Of a stretch of 60,774 nucleotides of DNA, positions 1 to 9,728 are shown one piece after another. A program made the position numbers and the translations under genes. A model generated the notes under the pieces. It made no database searches. It was not told the DNA's origin and saw nothing but the letters and a program-made list of their open reading frames with translations. Within the stretch, counting starts at the first letter, position 1; every line of letters begins with the position of its first letter. The stretch comes from an uncultured Schlesneria sp. (lineage in GTDB: Bacteria; Planctomycetota; Planctomycetia; Planctomycetales; Planctomycetaceae), in the NCBI GenBank assembly GCA_903834925.1, contig CAILLA010000086.1:1-60774 (forward strand), in the 5' to 3' direction.

Positions 1-141
1 ACGAATCTTCGCCTGCCAGGACCTTCGAAATGGTCAGCAGATCGACCCGATTCACAGACCGTTTGTCTGGAAGTAGTGCGATCTGTCTGACGAATTGAAG
101 ACCGTCACCCGAATCTGCACGTTGCGGATTCGGGTGATTTT
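1..141. repeat. Left copy of exact 141-bp terminal inverted repeat
   Basis: The first 141 bases are the exact reverse complement of the last 141 (60634-60774), and the match breaks at base 142 (c here; the partner position reads g). Reading inward there is an open frame from base 2 that ends at a TAG at 74-76 with the residues IHRPFVWK, followed 30 bases later by a hairpin and a T-run. This looks like the 3' end of a multi-copy gene that carries its own terminator. I do not recognise the protein fragment. An insertion-sequence end is an inference. The exact length of 141 equals the largest default k-mer of the MEGAHIT assembler, so the contig probably stops where a repeated element begins. 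Confidence 0.85.
106..141 (+). terminator. Hairpin plus T-run, inward-facing
   Basis: The arms CACCCGAATC (106-115) and GATTCGGGTG (127-136) form a perfect 10-bp stem with an 11-base loop, followed by ATTTT. In the + direction this is a standard intrinsic terminator. It lies 30 bases after the TAG at 74-76, so it would end a transcript entering the window from the left. The same structure occurs inverted at the right end. Confidence 0.6.
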
Positions 142-151
142 CTTTCATGAC

Positions 152-1393
152 TCACGGATTCGATTTACCTAGCGTTTCCAGCAGTCCAATCGCGGACCAG
201 GCCGTTCCCCAATAATGATAGATTTCGTCTCGCACTCGTAATCGTTCGGGATCAGTTGACTTGGTGATGTTCTTTGAGGGGGTCAACCAGGAGCCATCCG
301 ATTGCTGTGATTTCAGCAAAAACGCGCGAGCTTCTTTTAGCGCCGCGAAATCCTCGCTGGCGGAGGCCTTTGCCAGGACATAAATGACCAGGCCAGTTGT
401 CATTGAATCGCTGGCAATTCCCTTTTCCCAGCCCCAGCCGCCATCCGTGTTGCGGCTCTCGAGTAATAGTTGATGCCACCTGGCGACGTCGTCTGCCGAA
501 CCGAATTCCCGCTCAAACAACAATCGCGTGGCGAGCCATTCTCGATTGTCCAGATTCGGTGGTTGTTGACGCTGATAGGCGATCGCTTTCTCGATCGTGG
601 CTGATCGTTTCGATTCCCGAGTCTTATAGGGGGCGAGTGCCAGTGTGGCCCACATCGTTGTCGCCTGATTCGCTGCGGGCAGCGGCCAGCGTCGCATCGT
701 CGCGAACTGAGTCCCCGGGGTCCACGAACCATCCTCCAGCTGAATCCGGTTCATCAGTTCGATCACACCGTCCCGAAATTCCGGTTGTGTCAGAACACTC
801 GCCGTCCCCTGATTGCCCAGCAGCAATTGTCCCAGAACATCCAGGCCGCCACCCGCGCGATCGACAGCGTACGGCGTCCGCTCGGCTGTTTTCAGCACGA
901 TCGCTTGATACGACTTCTGTTCCTCCTCGGTCAGCTCCGTTGCCAACTTGGTCAGGAATTCTTCCTCGGTCTTAAATGGTAGTTCGATCAGCGGCTTGAG
1001 TTTTTCCTTCACCGCGTCTGGCAGCATGGCTGGATCGACTTTGCCGAGATCGTAATTCTGAAGACGATAAAGATTGCGATGCGAAAGAGAATCTTTCCGG
1101 GTCCACTCATCCCATTCCGCTAACTTCGTGGCATCGACATCCAGCCCGTGAGCCTGAGCCGCTCGATGAGACCACAAAAGAAACGGGACGTGATGACACG
1201 AAGCACAACCTCGATCGCGCATCCATGCCACGCCATCAGTCTCAAGGACGTGCAAGCTTCGTGACACGGCTTCGCGAACGGCTGCATCACTGACTCGGTT
1301 CGAATCGTCAGCGATCGCATCGGCAACGTTCAGACCGAGATAACTAACCGTAACGAAAAGAGTGTCGATAACATAATGACGGGGCATTCTCAT
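152..1393 (-). CDS. Secreted squalene-cyclase-like repeat protein with CxxCH motif
   Basis: A 413-residue protein with an N-terminal hydrophobic segment (about residues 8-28), so probably exported. About residue 63 it has CASCHH, a c-type haem attachment motif. The C-terminal half carries repeats of the prenyltransferase/squalene oxidase (alpha/alpha toroid) type: EDGSW, NTDGGWGW and QSDGSW. These DG-W motifs are known from squalene-hopene cyclases, but the protein is far shorter than a cyclase (about 630-700 residues) and I see no DxDD-type catalytic motif, so cyclase activity is unlikely. I infer a periplasmic haem protein with a repeat scaffold. The gene after it in its transcription direction lies outside the window. 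Confidence 0.75.
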   Translation of the reverse strand: MRMPRHYVIDTLFVTVSYLGLNVADAIADDSNRVSDAAVREAVSRSLHVLETDGVAWMRDRGCASCHHVPFLLWSHRAAQAHGLDVDATKLAEWDEWTRKDSLSHRNLYRLQNYDLGKVDPAMLPDAVKEKLKPLIELPFKTEEEFLTKLATELTEEEQKSYQAIVLKTAERTPYAVDRAGGGLDVLGQLLLGNQGTASVLTQPEFRDGVIELMNRIQLEDGSWTPGTQFATMRRWPLPAANQATTMWATLALAPYKTRESKRSATIEKAIAYQRQQPPNLDNREWLATRLLFEREFGSADDVARWHQLLLESRNTDGGWGWEKGIASDSMTTGLVIYVLAKASASEDFAALKEARAFLLKSQQSDGSWLTPSKNITKSTDPERLRVRDEIYHYWGTAWSAIGLLETLGKSNP

Positions 1394-1441
1394 TTTCGCC
1401 GTCCTCTTTGATCATCGTTTTGAACGATCGTTTTAATTCGT

Positions 1442-2767
1442 CTATTTCTTCTCTGAAATCGTAACGATACGATCGGGCCAATGTCGAACGGCATCAGCGG
1501 CCTGATGGACTAATGGATCGATCAGATCCGACAATACTTTTTCTTTTTGATCACGGTCGGTATTGAAGAGGACCGCCCAATTGAGGCCATCGTGACGGCG
1601 AACGAGCAGCGAAGAGGTTCCTGCGATCAGTCCCCCATGCCACGTATTGGCCCGTCCCTGATTGCCGACCGGACGGACATTCCAGCCACAGCCATAATAG
1701 GCGGCTTTCTGCTGACCAGCTGGCTCGTGGCCCGCAGCTCCCGCAGGACAGGCCCACATTTCGGTAATCTGATCGAGCTTCAGTAACTTCGACGACCCCG
1801 GATCATCAAAAGCACTGGCAAACTTCACGAGATCGACGGCCGATGCGATCCAACCACCGTGTGCTTCGAACGCCTCAAAATTCTCGGCACCGTAGACAAG
1901 GGGAACTTTGACATTCAGTTTTGGCCCGTTGACGGCCGGACCTTGACGACGCAAAACGTCGTAGTAATGGACTTCACCCTTCGCCAGGTCTCCTTTCCAG
2001 ACGCGACCCAACTTCATACTGGTCACACCTGATGGTTTCAGGACGTGCTGCTGCACGTATTCCTCGTAACCCAGTCCACTCAGGTGTTCAATTAATCGAC
2101 CGAGTAACAAGTAACCGATGTTCGAGTAGGCAAAACGAGTTCCCGGGTCGAAGTCGAGCGGTAGCGTCAGCGAAAATCGGACAACCTCTTTCGGGCCCAT
2201 GGGAAGCTTATGCTGTAGAACTTGAGCCACCTGATGCGGCCGGCTGATCGGGTCAAAGGACTTGTCGCGATCCCAACCTGCTGTATGCTGCAACAATTGT
2301 CGAATCGTAATCGATGCCAGTCGCGTATCGAATTTTTGGGGTAGCCAGTCTTTGGCTGGCAGGACATCGAATACTCGGTCATCGAGTTTCGACGCGGGAA
2401 CAAGCTGTAAAACGGCGACTGCTGTTATTGGCTTTGAGACACTTGCAATTCGAAACAACGAATCCGGTTCCACAGGACGCTTTGATTCAACGTTCGCCCA
2501 ACCAAAACCCCGTGCGTAGATGAGATTCGAATTTCGAGTGACGGCAAGTGCCGCTCCGGGAACTTGATGTTCCTGAACAAAGCGAATCATCAATTCGTCA
2601 AAAGATACAAGATCCTCGTGCGGTTCTCCTGAGACCGGCAATTTTTTTGCCCCAGACTTGGCTGTATTGCGATCCTGCGCCCACAGGTCTGACGACTGAA
2701 CCGTGATCGCAGACGCGACCGAAACGATCGATTGTAAAGCGTATCGACGCGTCAGGCGATCGTTCAT
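1442..2767 (-). CDS. Beta-lactamase/penicillin-binding-protein-like serine hydrolase
   Basis: A 441-residue protein of the class C beta-lactamase / DD-peptidase / esterase fold. Its motifs are SVSK (nucleophile Ser and Lys), YSN (Y-x-N) and WHGG (the K/H-x-G motif). The N-terminus has RRYALQS followed by a hydrophobic stretch, resembling a Tat or Sec signal, so it acts outside the cytoplasm. I chose the ATG at 2767 because the longer open frame upstream (to 3004) is only the translation of a tandem intergenic repeat. The true substrate (peptidoglycan peptide, beta-lactam or ester) cannot be read from the sequence. It lies 48 bases upstream of the preceding haem/repeat gene on the same strand. 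Confidence 0.8.
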   Translation of the reverse strand: MNDRLTRRYALQSIVSVASAITVQSSDLWAQDRNTAKSGAKKLPVSGEPHEDLVSFDELMIRFVQEHQVPGAALAVTRNSNLIYARGFGWANVESKRPVEPDSLFRIASVSKPITAVAVLQLVPASKLDDRVFDVLPAKDWLPQKFDTRLASITIRQLLQHTAGWDRDKSFDPISRPHQVAQVLQHKLPMGPKEVVRFSLTLPLDFDPGTRFAYSNIGYLLLGRLIEHLSGLGYEEYVQQHVLKPSGVTSMKLGRVWKGDLAKGEVHYYDVLRRQGPAVNGPKLNVKVPLVYGAENFEAFEAHGGWIASAVDLVKFASAFDDPGSSKLLKLDQITEMWACPAGAAGHEPAGQQKAAYYGCGWNVRPVGNQGRANTWHGGLIAGTSSLLVRRHDGLNWAVLFNTDRDQKEKVLSDLIDPLVHQAADAVRHWPDRIVTISEKK

Positions 2768-2803
2768 ACTACGAGCCTCAACGAGGGGCGGGTGTTCGGG
2801 TTC

Positions 2804-2920
2804 TGTGCCACTGCATCGGAGTCTTCTCCGACGCAGTGTCTTCTCATCCTGCCGTGCAAAAAGCACTGCATGACCGAAGACGGTCATACAGTGGCACTCA
2901 GATTTCGAACCATCAACATC
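2804..2920. repeat. BIME-like double-hairpin repeat, tandem copy 1
   Basis: Two hairpins lie head to head. Hairpin 1 has stem CACTGC/GCAGTG capped by CGGAG-TCTT-CTCCG. Hairpin 2 has CACTG/CAGTG capped by GACCG-AAGA-CGGTC. The whole 93-base core is bounded by GTGCCAC and GTGGCAC, so the two hairpins are diverged inverted copies of one unit. It is repeated in tandem at 2921 with a period of 117 bases, including the spacer CAGATTTCGAACCAT. Confidence 0.85.
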
Positions 2921-3029
2921 TGTGCCACTGCATCGGAGTCTTCTCCGACGCAGTGTCTTCTCCTCTTGCCGTTCAAAGAGCACTGCATGACCGAAGACGG
3001 TCATACAGTGGCACTCAGATTTCGAACCA
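2921..3029. repeat. BIME-like double-hairpin repeat, tandem copy 2
   Basis: Second tandem copy of the element at 2804, differing at only a few positions between the two hairpins. Its trailing spacer runs directly into the stop codon of the glycyl-tRNA synthetase gene (TAA at 3032-3030). In that gene's direction the pair of elements forms its 3' untranslated region and could work as a transcript-end structure. Confidence 0.85.
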
Positions 3030-4496
3030 TTACGAATTCATTCTGGCTTTGACGTGATCGACGATTTCTTTCACGGGAACACGAATCTGTTCGAGTGTAT
3101 CGCGGTCGCGGATCGTGACTGTGTCGCCCGACATCGTGTCGCTGTCGATTGTCACGCAGTAAGGAGTACCGATTTCGTCCATGCGGCGATAGCGGCGACC
3201 GATCGCTGCCTGTTGATCGTATTGCACCGCGATACCGGCCTGTTTGAAGGCTCGATAAATCTCGGCGGCTTTTTCGGGCATCCCTTCCTTTTTGATCAGA
3301 GGGAACACAGCGACCTTGATTGGCGCCAACTTGGGATGCAGCTTCAACATCACACGTGACTGCATCACTCCCTTTTCATCCGGTTGCTCGTCTTCGTAAT
3401 AGGATTCGCAAAGGAAGGCGAGTGTCGCTCGGTCGCAGCCGGCCGCTGGTTCGATCACGTGAGGCACGAAGCGTTCTCGCGACTGGTCGTCGAAATAACT
3501 GAGATCCTTTCCGCTACCGACGTATTTCGGTTTGCCATCGGAACCCAGTTCCACAACCAGCTTGCCGTCCTGCTTACACAGCTTTCCTTCCGAATGCGAA
3601 CGAAGGTCAAAATCACCACGATGGGCAACCCCTTCCAGTTCACCATACGAACCCGCTTCCAAGAACGGGAAGGCGTATTCGAGATCGGCCGTTCCGACGG
3701 AGTAATGTGCCAGTTCTTCAGCGGCATGTTCGCGGAGAATCAGATTACTGGTCGAGATCCCGTGTTTGATGTACCAGTTGTATCGACGGTCTCGCCAGTA
3801 TTGATACCACTGTAACGACTGACCCGGATGACAGAAGAATTCCATTTCCATCTGTTCGAACTCACGCGAACGGAACGTGAAGTTTCGCGGCGTGATTTCG
3901 TTACGAAAGCTTTTGCCGATCTGGGCAATCCCGAAGGGGATCTTAACCCGGCTGGAATCGCAGACATTCTTAAAGTTGACGAACATCCCCTGAGCGGTTT
4001 CGGGCCGCATGAATGCCTTGGTATCGTCCGAGCGGACGGCCCCGGTGTGCGTTTCGAACATCAGGTTGAAGTCACGAGGTTCGGTCAACTGACACTTGTC
4101 GAATTCGCCGGGATGCTTTGACGGTTTGAGCGGACATTCGCTGGTCCCGATATGATCGGCGCGGAAACGGCCTTTACATTCACGGCAATCGACCAGTTTG
4201 TCGGCGAACAGATCGAAGTGACCTGACACCTTCCAGACCTGGGGGTGCATGATGATCGAAGTTTCGACGCCGACCATGTCAAAGCTGCTGGGGGCACCTG
4301 CCGGTTGCGAGATTTCGTCATGTTCGGTGATCATGTCCGACCACCAGGCCTGACGGACATTCCGCTTTAATTCGACGCCAAGTGGACCATAGTCCCAGAA
4401 GCCGTTCAGGCCACCGTAGATTTCAGATGACTGAAAGACGAAACCCCGTCGCTTCGCGAGCGCGACAATCTTGTCCATGCGATTTTCGACGGCCAT
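3030..4496 (-). CDS. glyS: Glycyl-tRNA synthetase (alpha2, class II)
   Basis: This 488-residue enzyme charges tRNA-Gly with glycine in the cytoplasm and is the single-chain class II form (also called glyQS). Visible features are the N-terminal FVFQSSEIYGG and YGPLGVELKRN, RPETAQGMFVNF, motif 2 FRNEITPRNFTFRSREFEQ, motif 3 VAHRGDFDLRSH, and a C-terminal anticodon-binding domain (from about residue 390) with IGRRYRRMDEIGTP. Length and order match the family. The 3' end abuts the tandem hairpin repeat. Confidence 0.95.
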   Translation of the reverse strand: MAVENRMDKIVALAKRRGFVFQSSEIYGGLNGFWDYGPLGVELKRNVRQAWWSDMITEHDEISQPAGAPSSFDMVGVETSIIMHPQVWKVSGHFDLFADKLVDCRECKGRFRADHIGTSECPLKPSKHPGEFDKCQLTEPRDFNLMFETHTGAVRSDDTKAFMRPETAQGMFVNFKNVCDSSRVKIPFGIAQIGKSFRNEITPRNFTFRSREFEQMEMEFFCHPGQSLQWYQYWRDRRYNWYIKHGISTSNLILREHAAEELAHYSVGTADLEYAFPFLEAGSYGELEGVAHRGDFDLRSHSEGKLCKQDGKLVVELGSDGKPKYVGSGKDLSYFDDQSRERFVPHVIEPAAGCDRATLAFLCESYYEDEQPDEKGVMQSRVMLKLHPKLAPIKVAVFPLIKKEGMPEKAAEIYRAFKQAGIAVQYDQQAAIGRRYRRMDEIGTPYCVTIDSDTMSGDTVTIRDRDTLEQIRVPVKEIVDHVKARMNS

Positions 4497-4607
4497 GTCG
4501 GGAAAAACCTTGAAAAAAAGGATCTAACTGGAAGGATAAAAATTGAATCAGAAAGAGGTGCGGACAAAAATTCGTCCGTCACCCGTTCTTATTGATCGAG
4601 AAAGTTT

Positions 4608-5723
4608 TCACGAAAGAGTGAATTCTGGCAGACGAATGACTTCGCCACCTTTCAACGCCGATTCGTGAGCGAGGATACCGACACACGTCCAGTTTGCCGA
4701 CAGCGTGGCGTTCGGCCAGGGATCGCGGTTTTCAACCAGAGCACTGACCATTTCGTGGACCAGGTGCGGATGCGACCCCCCATGCCCGCCACCTTGAATG
4801 AACGACAGGTGATCGGCATCTTGGATCGTCTGCGTGAATTTGCGGATTGGCTCGGGCAACCGATGAGCGAAGTCAGGGACTTCGACCTTGGAAGCAATTT
4901 CGTGTTCCGGCTTTTTGGCGGTATGAATGACGTGTGGTTCCCCTTCAACCAATGTCCATTCAAAGCTTTTCTTCGTGCCATAGACGTCAAAGCTTTCACG
5001 GTACTGACGTGCAACGTCATACAGGAATCGCCAGATATGAGCTGAAACGTCCGAGTCTTTAATCTTGATATGACAGGACTCGACGGCGAATTTGTTACCC
5101 GACTTTTGAGCGATGTCATCGCGAACGGTCCCGGAACCGAAGCAGCTGACGTATTCGGCCCTGCCGTTGACCAGACCAAGGCACGGGCTGACGACGTGCG
5201 TCGCGTAGTGCATTGGGATCATTTTTTCCCAGTAGGCAGGCCAGCCGTCCATGTCTTGCGGGTGCGAAGCTGCCAGGTGCTGAATCTTGCCGAGTTCACC
5301 TTTTTCATAAAGATCTTTGATGAAGAGGAACTCGCGTGAATAGACGACCGTTTCGGCCATCATGTATTTCAGGCCGGTCTGCTTGACCAGTTCGCAGATC
5401 TGACGGCATTCCTCGACGGTCGTCGCCATCGGGACAGTACACATGACGTTTTTACCAGCTCGAAGAGCCTGCATCGACATGCTGGCGTGGTCAGGAATCG
5501 GCGAATTGATATGGACGAAATCGACGTTCGGGTCCTTCAGGACCTCGCTGTAATCGGTAAATCGTTTTTCGATTTTGAACCGGTCACCGATCGTGTTCAG
5601 ATGCTCTTTGTTTCGCTGGCAGATGGCATAGACATTCGCGTTGGGATGCGCCTGATAAATCGGAATGAACTCGGCACCGAATCCCAAACCGATCATCGCG
5701 ACATTGACTTGTTTGTTTGACAT
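4608..5723 (-). CDS. Gfo/Idh/MocA family oxidoreductase
   Basis: A 371-residue NAD(P)-dependent oxidoreductase of the Gfo/Idh/MocA family, which typically acts on sugars, inositols or their derivatives. The N-terminal Rossmann fold shows MIGLGFGAEFIP (GxGxxA-type loop). The middle has the family pattern around GKNVMCTVPMATTVEEC, where the usual EKP of the family is TVP. I chose the ATG at 5723 rather than 5768 because GAGAGG lies 9 bases upstream of it and the extra 15 residues look random. No transport or sugar operon surrounds it, so the substrate is unknown. Confidence 0.85.
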   Translation of the reverse strand: MSNKQVNVAMIGLGFGAEFIPIYQAHPNANVYAICQRNKEHLNTIGDRFKIEKRFTDYSEVLKDPNVDFVHINSPIPDHASMSMQALRAGKNVMCTVPMATTVEECRQICELVKQTGLKYMMAETVVYSREFLFIKDLYEKGELGKIQHLAASHPQDMDGWPAYWEKMIPMHYATHVVSPCLGLVNGRAEYVSCFGSGTVRDDIAQKSGNKFAVESCHIKIKDSDVSAHIWRFLYDVARQYRESFDVYGTKKSFEWTLVEGEPHVIHTAKKPEHEIASKVEVPDFAHRLPEPIRKFTQTIQDADHLSFIQGGGHGGSHPHLVHEMVSALVENRDPWPNATLSANWTCVGILAHESALKGGEVIRLPEFTLS

Positions 5724-6427
5724 GGTGAGTAACCTCTCGGAAATGGATGTGGTCGATGATCGAGCCATCGCAACGCAGACTTACGGAGTTCTATTTTATA
5801 AGGATTGGCAAAGCGGATGGCGTCAGCTGACGCTGTCTTTGATCAACGGATCAGCTGGTAAACCGATGCTATCGAACAATGTGGCTGACCCTGGCCGATT
5901 CGCTTGATCGTTTTTTTCCCGCCGACAACACCATTTTGTAATCCAAATTTGAACGCGTTGCCAACGACCGACTTCCAAACGGCTTTTGGTTTGGGAGGGC
6001 ACGGCTCGTACCAAGCCGCGATATGGGGACACACATCGACGAAAAGGCGGGGCGAGTGCAGGATTCTGTGCCACTGCATCGGAGTCTTCAGAGACGCAGT
6101 GTCTTCTGTTTAAGAGGGAAAGAGCACTTCTTGACGGAAGACCGTCAAGAAGTGGCACGTTTTCCGATGAGAAGATCTAGCGATTCACCAAACCAGATCG
6201 GTCTTGAGGAAAATAAAGCTTCTTTGAGAAACAATTTGGAAATCTTTTGTTTCAGGACTAAAAAACATCCGTTGACAGATCTTTATAGCGCGCATAATGA
6301 AAACCACGGAGGCAATGGAGACTGTTACAAAACGAGCTGACTTGTGTTGTCCTCGTGCCCCATGCTGCGGATCGGCTGAGGCTTTTTGCCGTTCGATTGG
6401 GTTTAGCTTCAGAGAAGCGAGACAACA
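5724..6427. other. Gene-free 704-bp stretch
   Basis: I see no coding region here. It separates divergently transcribed genes (the oxidoreductase leftward, DUF1573 rightward), so it should hold promoters for both. The only clear structure is the double-hairpin repeat at 6068-6158. Confidence 0.6.
6068..6158. repeat. BIME-like double-hairpin repeat
   Basis: Same architecture as the elements at 2804-3029, bounded by GTGCCAC and GTGGCAC. Hairpin 2 has a different stem, CACTTCTTGACGG paired to CCGTCAAGAAGTG (perfect 13 bp, loop AAGA), so the pairing is kept although the bases changed. Hairpin 1 is weakened by CAGAGA in place of the usual loop side. Confidence 0.8.
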
Positions 6428-7489
6428 ATGTATTTCCCCGCCCTGGTTCGCCCCGCCTGTGTATTTTTCTCAATTCTCGCCGTTGCCCCATTGTCCGCAC
6501 AGGACCAGGATTGGGGCAAAAAGATGTTCGATAAGCGCGAGATCAAATTTGGCTCCGTTGCCCGGAATTCGGACGTTACGTTCAAGTTCACTGTGAAGAA
6601 CATCTTTAAAGAGTCGATTCAGATTTCCAGCCTTTCGACGAGTTGCGGGTGCATTTCTTGGCAGGAAAAATCGCCAATTACGATTCCTTCCGGACAATCG
6701 CAAGAATTGACGATTCGTCTCGACACGGTTCGTCACCAGGGTGACAAGCGAGTGACTGCGTTTGCTTCGCTGCTGGAACCGACACGCGGATCAACCGCAA
6801 CGGTTTCGATTCCTGTCGAAGGTCGCATCCGTCAGGATGTCGTTCTGCAAACCAATACCCTCAATTTCGGTCAGGTTGACCAGGGTCGCGCGATGGAACA
6901 TCGCTTAAACGTTTCTTATTCGGGTGGGCGACCTGACTGGAAAGTGACCCAGGTCAAAGTCAATAACCCACACCTGACAACAAAAATCGTAGAAAAAGGG
7001 CGAAGCGGGGGAACTGCCAATTATGATGTCGTTGTGACGTTGGACGGGACCACCCCGGTTTCGAAACTTCGCGATCAAATGTTGATCATGACAGACGACG
7101 TGGGAGACACGGGATATGCAGTTAGCGTTGAAGCGCAAGTTGAACCGGATATTGTGGTTGCGGACGTACAGTTTGGTCAGGTCGCTGCCGGTCAGCCAAA
7201 GACAGTGATGGTCGTTGTTCGGGGCAAGAAACCGTTCAAAATCGAAAAAGTCGAATCTGCGAAGAAGGACGAACAGTTCAAGGTCAAACCAAGCGAAGCC
7301 GCCTCGCAAGTCCACATGTTGTCACTGACTTTCACTCCTTCTACTCAAGACGGGTTGTTTGAAGAGGAATTCTTTCTTACTATCTCTGGTCGTGAGCAAC
7401 AGGTGACCTTTAAGGCCAAAGGTCGCGTCGTGGAACAATCCGTCACGGTTGCCAAACCGGTGGTGCCACCATCGGTGACACAACCGTAA
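6428..7489 (+). CDS. Exported DUF1573 protein, copy 1
   Basis: 353 residues with a cleavable-looking signal peptide (about 1-24, ending PLSAQ). It continues with the DUF1573 N-terminal pattern WGKKMFD..IKFGSVAR and the conserved SCGC cysteine pair in TSCGCISW at about residue 74. The rest forms immunoglobulin-like beta domains. The family is common in Planctomycetes and Bacteroidetes; no biochemical role is established, and a periplasmic or cell-envelope role is inferred. It is closely related to the next gene, 53 bases downstream, and to the gene at 32348-33457. The pair reads as a local duplication. Confidence 0.8.
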   Translation: MYFPALVRPACVFFSILAVAPLSAQDQDWGKKMFDKREIKFGSVARNSDVTFKFTVKNIFKESIQISSLSTSCGCISWQEKSPITIPSGQSQELTIRLDTVRHQGDKRVTAFASLLEPTRGSTATVSIPVEGRIRQDVVLQTNTLNFGQVDQGRAMEHRLNVSYSGGRPDWKVTQVKVNNPHLTTKIVEKGRSGGTANYDVVVTLDGTTPVSKLRDQMLIMTDDVGDTGYAVSVEAQVEPDIVVADVQFGQVAAGQPKTVMVVVRGKKPFKIEKVESAKKDEQFKVKPSEAASQVHMLSLTFTPSTQDGLFEEEFFLTISGREQQVTFKAKGRVVEQSVTVAKPVVPPSVTQP

Positions 7490-7542
7490 CTGGAAAAGTT
7501 GCTCAGCACGATCATTTGTCGTGTTTGCAGGAGGTGTGAGCA

Positions 7543-8613
7543 ATGTCGAATACGCTCGTTGTCCGTTGTTTAGCGTCGATCGGAATCCTTCTGACTGCCG
7601 TATCGACGCTGCACGCACAAGACGCCGAATGGGCGCGGGCGATGATCGACAAGGATCAGCTGAAGATCAACTATAAGAGCGTCGCCAAGGGGCAAGACGT
7701 TAATTTCAAGATCCGCATCAATAATATCCATCCCGATGATATTCAGGTGACCGCACTGTCGACGTCGTGCGGTTGCCTCTCTTGGGATGAGAACCGGGTT
7801 GCTCCAGGCGGTCAATTAGTTCTCCCCGCGCCAATCAATATCCCTGCGGGCCAGGCAAAGAATGTAACGCTACGCCTGGACACAATCCGGCATCATGGTG
7901 AAAAAAAGGGGACCTATGGGACAGTCACATTCTTCATCCCTTCCAAAAATCAGTTTGGTTTAGCCACCATCTATGCCGAAGGCTACATCCGAACAGATGT
8001 CGTGCTTCAACCAGGTTCCGTCAATTTCGGGTCAGTTTCTCCAAATAAAGGAGCCGAACAACGGTTGACCGTAAATTATGCGGGACGCAATAACTGGACC
8101 TTGTCGTCTGCCAAATTCAACAGTCCTCATCTGTCAGCAGAAATCGTCGAAAAATCTCGCGGAAATGGGCTCGTTAACTATGACTTGATCGTGAAACTGA
8201 AAGACACAGCTCCGATCGGCCCGATACGCGATCAGATGGTGCTGGTGACCGACGACGCCAACAACCCTCAAATTCCCGTTCAGGTCGAAGGGAGGGTTGA
8301 GCCTGAAATCGTCGTGACCGACGCAAATTTCGGAACATTGATCCCAGGTAAGCCGAAAGAGATTCAGGTCATCGTCAGGTCCACGAAAACTCCAAGTAAA
8401 CCGTTTAAGATTGAAAAATTTGAGCGGACTGAGCAAGATTCGTCGGTCAAAGTCAAAAAGACGGACGAAATGAAAGCCTTGCATCAGTTGACGCTGACTT
8501 TCACGCCGCCGAATAAACCTGGCGTATTCGAAGAAACGTTTTACCTGACGGTCAGCGGTCAGGAAGAGCCCATTACATTCAAGGCAAAAGGGCGAATTAT
8601 GGAAGCTCAATAG
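7543..8613 (+). CDS. Exported DUF1573 protein, copy 2
   Basis: 356 residues, paralogous to the preceding gene along its whole length (signal peptide, [18 protein letters not shown], repeated beta domains ending in [14 protein letters not shown]). The start is well supported: GCAGGAGG precedes the ATG with good spacing. It carries a short insertion after [12 protein letters not shown] compared with copy 1. It is probably co-transcribed with copy 1 and perhaps with cysK, 67 bases downstream. Function is unknown. Confidence 0.8.
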   Translation: MSNTLVVRCLASIGILLTAVSTLHAQDAEWARAMIDKDQLKINYKSVAKGQDVNFKIRINNIHPDDIQVTALSTSCGCLSWDENRVAPGGQLVLPAPINIPAGQAKNVTLRLDTIRHHGEKKGTYGTVTFFIPSKNQFGLATIYAEGYIRTDVVLQPGSVNFGSVSPNKGAEQRLTVNYAGRNNWTLSSAKFNSPHLSAEIVEKSRGNGLVNYDLIVKLKDTAPIGPIRDQMVLVTDDANNPQIPVQVEGRVEPEIVVTDANFGTLIPGKPKEIQVIVRSTKTPSKPFKIEKFERTEQDSSVKVKKTDEMKALHQLTLTFTPPNKPGVFEETFYLTVSGQEEPITFKAKGRIMEAQ

Positions 8614-8680
8614 CTTTCAGATTCGCCAAGAGACGTCAAAACTAACCTCGAGCGATTTAAAACTACAAAGGAGTCGGCAG

Positions 8681-9613
8681 ATGGCGTATTTCAAGGATAA
8701 TTCTGAGTCCATTGGCCGAACACCGCTCATCAAGATCAATCGATTGACTGAAGGCCTCAATGCAACAGTCCTTGCAAAGATTGAAGGCCGAAATCCCGCT
8801 TACAGTGTGAAGTGCCGAATTGGCGCTGCCATGATCTGGGATGCGGAAGCAAATGGGACCTTGAAGCCAGGAATGCACGTCGTTGAGCCGACCAGTGGAA
8901 ACACCGGTATCGCATTGGCTTACGTCTGTGCCGCCCGTGGATATTCACTCACGTTGACGATGCCCGAAACGATGTCGGTTGAACGCCGAATGATGCTTCG
9001 CAGTTTCGGCGCGAACCTGATCCTGACGCCGGGTGCCGATGGGATGAAAGGGGCTATTTCCAAGGCTGAAGAGCTTTCCAGGCAGGAAGGCTGGTTTATG
9101 CCACAACAGTTCAAGAACCCGGCCAATCCCGCGATCCATTTCAAGACGACCGGTCCTGAGATTTACAACGACACCGATGGCAAAATTGACATTTTTGTGG
9201 CAGGCGTGGGGACCGGAGGGACGATCACCGGTGTCTCGAAATACCTGAAACATGAGAAACACCTAGCGATTAAAACCATTGCTGTCGAACCAGCAAATAG
9301 CCCGGTCTTGTCGGGCGGTGCTCCTGGAAAGCATAAGATTCAAGGGATTGGAGCCGGGTTTGTGCCCGATATCCTTGATCGGTCGATCATTGATGAAGTG
9401 ATGCAAGTCACAGATGATGAAGCGATTGAAACGGCCAAGAAGTTGATGAAGCTTGAGGGGATCACTTGCGGTATCAGTTGCGGTGCTGCGATGGCAGCAG
9501 CATTGAAAGTTGCTGCCCGACCTGAATCAGCCGGAAAAATCATCGTGACGATACTTCCTGACAGTGGCGAACGATACCTGTCGACTGCTCTGTTTGAAGA
9601 TCTTCGCGGTTAA
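8681..9613 (+). CDS. cysK: Cysteine synthase A (O-acetylserine sulfhydrylase)
   Basis: This 310-residue pyridoxal-phosphate enzyme makes cysteine from O-acetylserine and sulfide in the cytoplasm. The PLP lysine lies in [12 protein letters not shown], and the substrate loop is TSGNTGIA. The phosphate-binding glycine loop is [10 protein letters not shown], and the C-terminal region has [11 protein letters not shown]. Length matches CysK (about 310-325). A strong ribosome binding site, AAAGGAG, lies 7 bases before the ATG. No cysE is nearby. The SVKCRIGA form resembles CysK rather than CysM or cystathionine beta-synthase. Confidence 0.93.
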   Translation: MAYFKDNSESIGRTPLIKINRLTEGLNATVLAKIEGRNPAYSVKCRIGAAMIWDAEANGTLKPGMHVVEPTSGNTGIALAYVCAARGYSLTLTMPETMSVERRMMLRSFGANLILTPGADGMKGAISKAEELSRQEGWFMPQQFKNPANPAIHFKTTGPEIYNDTDGKIDIFVAGVGTGGTITGVSKYLKHEKHLAIKTIAVEPANSPVLSGGAPGKHKIQGIGAGFVPDILDRSIIDEVMQVTDDEAIETAKKLMKLEGITCGISCGAAMAAALKVAARPESAGKIIVTILPDSGERYLSTALFEDLRG

Positions 9614-9728
9614 TCCGTATCCAACTTGCATCCACGGACGCAATAGTTATACTTTTGCGTTCCGCACTGGCAGAATTTCGCCAGTGGCATTCATAACAAG
9701 AGATTTCAGCACGCGATTTGAGGTTGTC

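Noticed and set aside
397-975. 192-residue plus-strand frame inside the haem/repeat gene
   Set aside because: Ser/Pro/Arg-rich composition and overlap with a well-supported gene on the other strand mark it as a shadow.
152-1393. Functional squalene-hopene cyclase
   Set aside because: Far too short and lacking the catalytic Asp-rich motif; only the DG-W repeats are shared.
2768-3004. N-terminal extension of the serine hydrolase (79 residues with two copies of MTVFGHAVLF-type sequence)
   Set aside because: It is the translation of the tandem intergenic hairpin repeat; the signal peptide starts at the ATG at 2767.
2804-3029. CRISPR array
   Set aside because: Only two repeats, each about 117 bases with internal hairpins and no variable spacers; no cas genes in the window.
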